Assembly: GCA_001805205.1 (NCBI GenBank) | Contig: MHER01000097.1 | Coordinates: forward strand, 1 to 5,575 | Length of the DNA: 5,575 nucleotides | Direction of reading: 5' to 3' | Source of the DNA: Nitrospirae bacterium RIFCSPLOW2_12_42_9 | GTDB lineage: Bacteria > Nitrospirota > 9FT-COMBO-42-15 > HDB-SIOI813 | In this document: positions 1-4,906 of the stretch, one piece after another | Layout: each line of letters opens with the position of its first letter | Numbering within the stretch: position 1 is the stretch's first letter | The notes under the pieces: model-generated | What the model was told of the DNA's origin: nothing | Database searches by the model: none | Seen by the model: only the letters and a program-made list of their open reading frames with translations | Translations under genes and position numbers: made by a program

Positions 1-704
1 GAGCAGAGGGTATTATTGTTCTCGATGGACTCGGTAATGGCGCTGCCACTGTCCGCCTTTGCACAGACATAATAGCTCCCGGCCTTGGTAGTGCTTGGTA
101 TAGTCAGACCGGTTGTGGCAGTGCTGGATGCACCTGCCGCAAGGGAGCTTACAGATCTTGTGGCAGAGATACTTACATCATCAGAATCCCCATAGGTCGT
201 GTTCTTAGAAAGTCGGAAGGCAATGGTGAAGCTGCCGGCAGAAAGTCCTCCCTGATTCTTTGCCGTATTTGTGACCGAAAGGGTAGCCCCGGCATTAACC
301 GTGGATGCACCTGGTGTTACCGCTGTCATTACAAGGTCAGGCTTTGTCACATTGATTGTAGAGGTAGTGCACCTAGTGTTATTGGTCTCATTACTCTCGC
401 TCACTGTATTGCCGGTGTCTGCCTTTGAACAGATATAATATGTGCCGAGCGGTGTCGTTGATGGGACAGTAACCGAGGTTGACGCACCGCTGCTCGCACC
501 CCCACCGAGAGAACTTACAGATCTGGTGGTGGTAAAGGCTATGTCATTCGTCCCGCCATAGACTGCATCCGTAGAGAGATGGAAGGCTATGTTAAATGAG
601 CCAGCCGATTCCCCGCCCTGGTTTTTTACGGTATTGGAGAGGGAAAGGGTCTTTCCTGGAGCAACGGCCGTGGTGGTCGATAAGGCCGTCATCAGAAGGT
701 CAGA
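1..704 (-). repeat. Tandem CARDB-coding duplication, 363-bp period
   Basis: The two CARDB domains begin at the codons at 704 and 341, exactly 363 bp (121 codons) apart. They share many identities, including KNQGG, SAGSF, RSVSSL, IPSTT/VPSTT and the TES/SES-NN ending. Even the DNA is similar around the RSVSSL segment. Each unit has two Cys 20 residues apart (548/568 and 670/690). The second copy is cut by the window edge just after its second Cys, and further copies may follow. Confidence 0.8.
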
Positions 705-2072
705 TTGGGTATATTTGATGGTTACATAGTCATATCCGGATCCCCAGGGTGGGTCTGGAGATGACCATACTGCACTATAGCTCCCTCCTGCTATATAGAT
801 ATTGCCTTTCCCATCTACCTCAATAGCGAGAGGAAACTCATCTGCATAATATTCCTTGCCGCTGTATTCCTTTACCCACTTCTGATTGCCATTTGAATCA
901 TACTTGATGGTAACAAAATCAAAATCCTCTTCTGAACCTTGGTTAATAATTGCTCCTGCCACATAAACGCCACCTGCGTTATCGATAGCAATTGCGTTAC
1001 CCAACTCATGGTAATCAGTTGGACCGTTGTATTTTCTTACCCATAACAGATTACCATTGGTATCAAGCTTAATGGTTTCAATATCGTTTTTGTCGGGGTC
1101 TGCATAATTAAGCTGCTCTGTGGATCCTGTCATATAAACATTGCCCGAAGCATCCACGGTAAAGGAATTTTTGCCATATATAATCCACCAGGTCCATGGA
1201 TACGAACTTGGGATGCATCCAGCATTATCGCCGGTACATGCAAATTGCCACAACTGATTGCCCATGGCATCAAACTTATAAACATAAACATACGAGCGTA
1301 CATAGACGTTACCTGTATCATCCAGGGCTATGGAAGCGTGGCCCCAATTATAAGAAATACTAGCCCCCCATATATAATTACCGTCAGTATCTAATTTAGA
1401 AGCCCAGCTATTTTGTAATACATCATTACCTACCACATAGACGTTGCCCCCAGCATCAAGGGCAAGGTCATATCCACGTAAATAAACAGACCATAACTCA
1501 GTACCATTTGTATCATATTTTACAGTGCCGCCGTACCCTGTTACATAGACATTACCTGCAGAATCCACTTCAATGTCATGAGCAGAGTCTGTTGTGTAAT
1601 AATTATTAGAATTATACTGTCTCACCCATAATTGATTGCCGTTTGTATCATACTTGATTGTAATATAGTCATAATCCTCATCTTCGAAAGTTTCTGAGAT
1701 ATAGGTCGTACCTGTAACATAGACATTACCGGAAGCATCTACAGCAAGCGCATAAGGTGTGTCTTTCACGTTATTCGGCCCATTGTATCTTTTAGCCCAG
1801 AGCTGGCTGCCACTGGCATTATATTTTATAGTTAGAAAATCCTGAGATGTGCCGTATTGATCAACAACCCCTGTGACGTAGACATTTCCGCTGCTGTCAT
1901 ACGCGACATCAACGGCTGTATCATGCGCACTTCCCCCGCTGTTATAAAGGGAAACCCATGCCTCGGAAACACGGGCAAAGGCTGTTATTGAAAGGAGCAT
2001 CAGGATAATGCCCAGGAGGATGGATGGACTTATCATTCTATAAAGGTTATGTTGTATTGAGTCTCGCATCAT
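1..2072 (-). CDS. Secreted SBBP-type beta-propeller protein with tandem CARDB domains (3' end outside window)
   Basis: The frame is open from the ATG at 2072 to the window edge: 690 full codons and no stop, so the C-terminus is missing. Residues 1-33 form a signal peptide (hydrophobic 16-33, likely cleaved after Ala-Phe-Ala), so the product is exported. Residues 38-455 hold eight repeats, each with a GNVYVTG-like motif (near 62, 115, 173, 209, 254, 310, 367 and 423), followed in most by a TIKYD-NGNQLWV pattern typical of SBBP/beta-propeller repeats. Residues 457-577 and 578-690 are two CARDB (Ig-like, cell-adhesion-related) domains with signatures such as KNQGG-SAGSF and ESNETNN. A minus-strand GGAGGG at 2081-2076 is the ribosome site. 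The second ATG, at 2069, is better spaced (6 nt) and may be the true start. Repeat 5 has an insertion with Cys279 and Cys286 and a Trp-rich stretch. Family knowledge suggests a cell-surface or extracellular binding/adhesion role; ligand and anchoring are unknown because the C-terminus is absent. No enzyme motif is visible. Confidence 0.9.
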   Translation of the reverse strand, partial: MMRDSIQHNLYRMISPSILLGIILMLLSITAFARVSEAWVSLYNSGGSAHDTAVDVAYDSSGNVYVTGVVDQYGTSQDFLTIKYNASGSQLWAKRYNGPNNVKDTPYALAVDASGNVYVTGTTYISETFEDEDYDYITIKYDTNGNQLWVRQYNSNNYYTTDSAHDIEVDSAGNVYVTGYGGTVKYDTNGTELWSVYLRGYDLALDAGGNVYVVGNDVLQNSWASKLDTDGNYIWGASISYNWGHASIALDDTGNVYVRSYVYVYKFDAMGNQLWQFACTGDNAGCIPSSYPWTWWIIYGKNSFTVDASGNVYMTGSTEQLNYADPDKNDIETIKLDTNGNLLWVRKYNGPTDYHELGNAIAIDNAGGVYVAGAIINQGSEEDFDFVTIKYDSNGNQKWVKEYSGKEYYADEFPLAIEVDGKGNIYIAGGSYSAVWSSPDPPWGSGYDYVTIKYTQSDLLMTALSTTTAVAPGKTLSLSNTVKNQGGESAGSFNIAFHLSTDAVYGGTNDIAFTTTRSVSSLGGGASSGASTSVTVPSTTPLGTYYICSKADTGNTVSESNETNNTRCTTSTINVTKPDLVMTAVTPGASTVNAGATLSVTNTAKNQGGLSAGSFTIAFRLSKNTTYGDSDDVSISATRSVSSLAAGASSTATTGLTIPSTTKAGSYYVCAKADSGSAITESIENNNTLC

Positions 2073-2089
2073 TTACCCTCCTATTTTTT

Positions 2090-2185
2090 GGATAAAAACC
2101 TTTTGATAGTTTTAGACTTTCTAACATTATTGATAAAGATTGTAAATAGGTAGAAAGTATGGTTTTTGAGGGAAAGTTTTTATCC
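2090..2185. repeat. 96-bp foldback (imperfect inverted repeat) upstream of the propeller gene
   Basis: GGATAAAAAC at 2090-2099 is matched by its exact reverse complement at 2176-2185. Nested inside, ACTTTCTA at 2116-2123 is matched by TAGAAAGT at 2151-2158. The two blocks are separated by 16 nt on one arm and 17 nt on the other, so the arms align over about 35 bp with conserved ends and a diverged middle. It could be a decayed miniature inverted-repeat element or paired regulator sites. It lies between the ATPase stop and the propeller ribosome site. Confidence 0.5.
2118..2146 (-). promoter_or_regulatory. Candidate promoter for the propeller gene
   Basis: On the minus strand TTTACA (2146-2141) is followed after 17 nt by TAGAAA (2123-2118). 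The -35 matches the sigma-70 consensus at 5 of 6 positions and the -10 at 4 of 6. Transcription would start near 2111, giving a leader of about 40 nt. AT-rich DNA yields such matches by chance, so this is tentative. Confidence 0.3.
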
Positions 2186-2186
2186 G

Positions 2187-2214
2187 TTAAATCAATACTA
2201 AAGTATTGGTTTAA
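2187..2214. repeat. 13-bp near-perfect dyad just after the ATPase gene
   Basis: The left arm, 2187-2199, and right arm, 2202-2214, are reverse complements at 12 of 13 positions around a 2-nt centre (2200-2201). It begins 10 bp beyond the ATPase stop codon. The stem is AT-rich and no T-run follows on either strand, so it is a poor intrinsic terminator. A protein-binding operator or a weak 3'-end hairpin are the alternatives. Confidence 0.55.
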
Positions 2215-2223
2215 CTAAAGTCA

Positions 2224-3549
2224 TTAATGCGTGATGAAGTTATATCGCCCTCCGCCGGTCGCTGAAAGTGCAAAATATAACGGCACAAACATTATATTCT
2301 TCTCAGGCAATTCAGCATAGGGTCTTATAGAAAAAACGATACCCTTCGGGCTGTTTTTATAAGTCTCTAAAAAAAGATGCAAACTTTTTAGCCTGCCAGC
2401 GGCTCCACTTTTCACCTCGATAGGATAGATCTTACCGTCAATAACCACAACGTAATCCACCTCTGCCGAGCTGCTTTTTGCATGTCTTGACCAATAGTAA
2501 ATGTCTCCCTTCTGAGACAATACCATCTCCTGACCTACAAATTGCTCTGCCATAGCGCCGCTGTAAATACTGAGCAAATCTGCTTTCCCATACTCAACGT
2601 CCACGGGCATACCGGTAAGATGCCGCATGAGTCCTATATCCACCAGCAGGGCCTTGAATATTTTCTCTGAAGCGGTAGCTCCCAGAGGCAGCCCCGAAAG
2701 GTCCACTGAAGGGATTTTCCTGATAATGTTTGCAAGACAGAGCAGTTCAAAGGCCCTTTTTAAGGTTGGATTGGAGTAACCATCGCCAAGCCTCGAATAT
2801 TTTATCTGCTGTCCCACATTCTGAGTTATGGTTGTCAATACAGCATTCAGACAATGTTTATCAGCCCTGGGGCTGTATTTGGCAAAATCCAACCGGTAGG
2901 TTTCACAAATTTCAGCCTGGACTTCAAAAGCGTCCCGCATCGACCCGGTCTCCGCAAAGGCCCTTACACTCTCAGGCATTCCTCCAATAAAAAAATACCG
3001 CCGGAGCTCCTCGATGAGAAATGCATGGGCCGTTTCCGAGACCTTCACAGGGTGGCCAAGGATAATGGCTGCAGCCTCATCCTTTCCTGTTGCCTGAAGG
3101 TACTCGGCAAAACATAGCGGATAAAGGTTAGAGAATTGAACCCTCCCTACAGGGAAAGAGATATCTTTCATTGCAAGTTCAAGCAGTGAGCCGGCCGCAA
3201 CCACATGGAGATCAGGCAGTTCCTCATAAAAGTAGCGGAGCGCCGTAATTGCCCTCGGGCATGCCTGAATCTCGTCGATGAAAAGGAGTGTTTTCCCAAA
3301 CAATATTTTCTGATTCAGAAGAATTTCCAGATCGGCACAGATCCGTCTGGCATTCAAATCACCATCAAAAATGCGATGCCAGCCCCGATTACGTTCAAGA
3401 TCCACAAGCGCAATATTATCGAAGCAATCTTTCCCAAACTCCCTTACCGAATAGGTCTTCCCGACCTGCCTCGCCCCGCGAAGAATAAGAGGTTTACGGC
3501 GACTGCTTTCTTTCCATCGTTTTAATTCCTGATCAATAAATCGTTTCAT
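2224..3549 (-). CDS. ATP-binding protein, AAA_14 + DUF4143 family
   Basis: A complete 441-residue protein, usual length for the family. The N-terminus, MKRFIDQELKRWK, is typical of these ATPases. Walker A is GARQVGKT (residues 25-32, Lys31) and Walker B is LLFIDE (88-93, Asp92-Glu93), followed by the AAGSLLE sensor-like segment (118-124). The C-terminal DUF4143 part ends with AEVDYVV (Glu363, Asp365) and IYPIEVKSG (Glu378, Lys380), the E-x-D...E-x-K pattern of the PD-(D/E)XK nuclease-like fold. No signal peptide or membrane segment is seen, so it is probably cytoplasmic. The start is the ATG at 3549, with GAAGG (3563-3559) 9 nt upstream; a TTG at 3558 would abut that site and add only three residues. 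It lies 147 bp downstream of the LuxR-type gene on the same strand; a TATTAT at 3583-3578 could be a -10 but lacks a good -35. These ATPases are widespread in environmental genomes and their physiological role is not established. Whether the nuclease-like domain is active is unknown. Confidence 0.93.
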   Translation of the reverse strand: MKRFIDQELKRWKESSRRKPLILRGARQVGKTYSVREFGKDCFDNIALVDLERNRGWHRIFDGDLNARRICADLEILLNQKILFGKTLLFIDEIQACPRAITALRYFYEELPDLHVVAAGSLLELAMKDISFPVGRVQFSNLYPLCFAEYLQATGKDEAAAIILGHPVKVSETAHAFLIEELRRYFFIGGMPESVRAFAETGSMRDAFEVQAEICETYRLDFAKYSPRADKHCLNAVLTTITQNVGQQIKYSRLGDGYSNPTLKRAFELLCLANIIRKIPSVDLSGLPLGATASEKIFKALLVDIGLMRHLTGMPVDVEYGKADLLSIYSGAMAEQFVGQEMVLSQKGDIYYWSRHAKSSSAEVDYVVVIDGKIYPIEVKSGAAGRLKSLHLFLETYKNSPKGIVFSIRPYAELPEKNIMFVPLYFALSATGGGRYNFITH

Positions 3550-3695
3550 ATCCTGCAACCTTCAATGCAATTAATTTATAATACAAGGTTATTTTAAATG
3601 ATTTATCTTAAAAAGAAAAGGGTATTAATTTGACAGGAGATAATCGAGGGGGTTGCTTACATGTGACTGCACCTGTGACTATATAAGGTCATAAT

Positions 3696-4352
3696 CTATG
3701 TTTCCTGGTCTTGCGGGGGGGCATGATAATAAAGGGCAGCCTCCAGCCTGTTTTTAACATTGAGCTTTTTGAATATATTCTGGATATGAAATTTTACAGT
3801 GTGTTCACTTATGTAGAGTCTATCTGCTATGGTTTTGTTTTTATGACCTTCGGCAATAAGGGTTATTATTTCGGTTTCCCTCGGAGTGAGCAATCCCTTG
3901 AGTTCCTTCCGGGGAATCCTTGCCTTATTTTTATTGCTGCTTCTAATAATCTCTAACATGGTCTTCCTTTTTACCCACATCTCTCCTCTATAAACAGCTC
4001 TTATTGCCTTAGCAAAGATTGAAGGATTATCATCATTATTGATTATTCCCATTACCCCGGTTTTTAATAATCTTATCATCACATTTTCTTCTTTTGGGTC
4101 TATATTAAAGACGATGAGTTTCAAAGCTGGATGCTTTCTGCATAAATGTTTTATCTTATCTATACCCATGTTGTATATGGTAATAGGGCATGCAAGTATT
4201 ATATGCGGGCTTATTGGTGAAGAATGGAGTAGTTTGGTAAATGAGGTAACTTCATCCAGGATTTTAATGTCTTCTTCTCCTCCTAATATTTTTGTCAGGC
4301 CTATATAGGCTAATATACAATCAGCCGCAATGGCTACATTGATTTGAGACAT
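3696..4352 (-). CDS. LuxR/NarL-type transcriptional regulator with degenerate receiver domain
   Basis: A complete 218-residue protein with response-regulator architecture. Residues 1-125 align with a receiver domain and 154-210 are a LuxR-type helix-turn-helix (LTPRETEIITLIAEG, then SEHTVKFHIQNIFKKL as the DNA-recognition region). The receiver is degenerate. The phospho-acceptor position (PDxVLLD in relatives, here PHIILAC) is Cys55. The acidic pocket usually reading DD is Ala10-Asp11. The conserved Thr/Ser after the fourth strand is Asn83, and the Lys of the LLKD motif is replaced by Asn. Phosphorylation by a histidine kinase is therefore unlikely; activity may depend on expression level, a ligand or a partner. 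The product should be a cytoplasmic DNA-binding protein. The start ATG has GGAG (4366-4363) 10 nt upstream. No histidine kinase gene is adjacent. It is divergent from the secreted-protein gene at 4907, a common regulator-target layout. Confidence 0.9.
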   Translation of the reverse strand: MSQINVAIAADCILAYIGLTKILGGEEDIKILDEVTSFTKLLHSSPISPHIILACPITIYNMGIDKIKHLCRKHPALKLIVFNIDPKEENVMIRLLKTGVMGIINNDDNPSIFAKAIRAVYRGEMWVKRKTMLEIIRSSNKNKARIPRKELKGLLTPRETEIITLIAEGHKNKTIADRLYISEHTVKFHIQNIFKKLNVKNRLEAALYYHAPPQDQET

Positions 4353-4409
4353 TGCCGGATGTCTCCATTTTATTTATTTTGGTTATTGTACAAAAAATAC
4401 TTTATTTTA

Positions 4410-4438
4410 GGTATAGCAAATTTATAACCTGACATCAA
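4410..4438 (-). promoter_or_regulatory. Candidate promoter for the LuxR-type regulator
   Basis: On the minus strand TTGATG (4438-4433) is separated by exactly 17 nt from TATACC (4415-4410); each hexamer matches the sigma-70 consensus at 4 of 6 positions. The implied start near 4403 gives a 5' leader of about 50 nt that includes the GGAG ribosome site. Position and spacing are good; the hexamers are only moderate. Confidence 0.35.
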
Positions 4439-4472
4439 GATAAAAATATCTACACGCATTAGAAAAGGCCCC

Positions 4473-4508
4473 GTAAGGTATAAATAAACTTCACCTATAC
4501 CCCCTTAC
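4473..4508. repeat. Weak imperfect inverted repeat
   Basis: GTAAGG (4473-4478) pairs with CCTTAC (4503-4508), and GGTATA (4477-4482) pairs with TATACC (4496-4501). Both cannot form fully at once; a single stem would carry a small C bulge. It lies upstream of the candidate LuxR-gene promoter, so it may be a regulator site or chance. Confidence 0.25.
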
Positions 4509-4567
4509 TAAACCCTCTCCCTTCAATAAAGCATTGTTTCACCTGAAAATCCCCCGAACACCACGCT

Positions 4568-4629
4568 GTAGGGACAAACCTTTAGGTTTGTCCCTTTCCT
4601 GTTGGACAGACCTAAAGGTCTGTCCCTAC
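4568..4629. repeat. REPIN-like double palindrome
   Basis: Two hairpins lie in inverted orientation. The first has perfect 12-bp arms (AGGGACAAACCT at 4570-4581 and its complement at 4584-4595) with a 2-nt centre. The second has perfect 10-bp arms (GGACAGACCT at 4604-4613 and its complement at 4616-4625). The outer 20 bp of the unit, 4568-4587 and 4610-4629, are also reverse complements at 19 of 20 positions, with ends GTAGGG and CCCTAC. This architecture is that of REP doublets (REPINs), non-coding elements mobilised in trans by RAYT-type transposases. No such transposase is in the window. The outer stem could also act as a bidirectional transcription barrier. Confidence 0.75.
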
Positions 4630-4761
4630 GTCTACTCATCCAGGAAGCCCGATAGAGAGTTCTTCTGTGAAGACCTCCTTAGAAAATTAAGCACAAGAAA
4701 GATCATCTCGCCCTAAATTATTGTCACCTCGTCAGCCCGGCTTATTTTATTTGAAGTCGCG
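4630..4761. other. Intergenic stretch without recognisable features
   Basis: Between the double palindrome and the tandem dyads I see no convincing gene, terminator or promoter. A short plus-strand frame (4534-4716) crosses the palindrome and enters this stretch; its tail is not recognisable and it has no ribosome site. Confidence 0.5.
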
Positions 4762-4802
4762 AAAATACCCATCTGGGCAATAAAAATACCCATCTGGGTA
4801 AT
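4762..4802. promoter_or_regulatory. Tandem 14-bp dyads, likely paired operator
   Basis: A 20-bp unit, AAAATACCCATCTGGGYAAT, occurs at 4762-4781 and again at 4783-4802, differing at one base. Each core is itself a dyad: TACCCATCTGGGTA (4787-4800) has perfect 6-bp arms, and the copy at 4766-4779 has one mismatch. The 21-bp period is two helical turns, so both sites face the same side of the DNA. TACCCAT fits the NarL heptamer consensus TACYYMT, although the half-sites here abut rather than being 2 bp apart as in classic NarL 7-2-7 sites. The pair lies about 95-115 bp upstream of the predicted start of the plus-strand secreted-protein transcript, an activator-like position. The nearby LuxR-type regulator is the obvious candidate ligand, by inference only. 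Confidence 0.7.
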
Positions 4803-4852
4803 ATACAAAGCCGTACAATTCTGGTAATTGTTTAAAAAAGTGGTTTATTCAA

Positions 4853-4881
4853 TTGTCTCTGTTTCAAGGGGTTCCTATATT
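4853..4881 (+). promoter_or_regulatory. Candidate promoter for the acidic secreted protein
   Basis: TTGTCT (4853-4858) and TATATT (4876-4881) are separated by 17 nt. The -10 matches sigma-70 consensus at 5 of 6 positions and the -35 at 4 of 6. The implied start near 4888 leaves a leader of about 19 nt containing the purine-rich ribosome site. The weak -35 would suit activation from the upstream tandem dyads. Confidence 0.45.
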
Positions 4882-4906
4882 TGACTAAAAACAGAGGGGG
4901 GGAGCT

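Noticed and set aside
1130..1321. 63-residue minus-strand frame
   Set aside because: It overlaps the long propeller frame in another phase, has no ribosome site and shows no recognisable protein features.
2187..2214. Intrinsic terminator
   Set aside because: The stem is AT-rich with one mismatch and no T-run follows it on either strand.
2730..3525. Several plus-strand frames of 66-106 residues
   Set aside because: They lie opposite the well-supported ATPase gene and have no family resemblance or initiation signals.
3550..3558. Upstream TTG start for the ATPase
   Set aside because: It directly abuts the GAAGG ribosome site, leaving no spacing, while the ATG at 3549 gives 9 nt and the family-typical N-terminus.
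3630..3658. TTGACA on the plus strand as a -35 box
   Set aside because: No acceptable -10 at 16-18 nt, and the only downstream plus-strand DNA is the antisense of the LuxR-type gene.
3711..4308. Two plus-strand frames opposite the LuxR-type gene
   Set aside because: Antisense shadows; the minus-strand frame has a clear helix-turn-helix and receiver-like domain.
4534..4716. 60-residue plus-strand frame
   Set aside because: About a third of it is a translation of the REPIN-like palindrome, there is no ribosome site, and the tail is not recognisable. A gene remnant cannot be excluded.
4762..4802. Minimal CRISPR array
   Set aside because: Only two units with a one-base gap and no spacers; the internal dyad symmetry and promoter-proximal position fit an operator.
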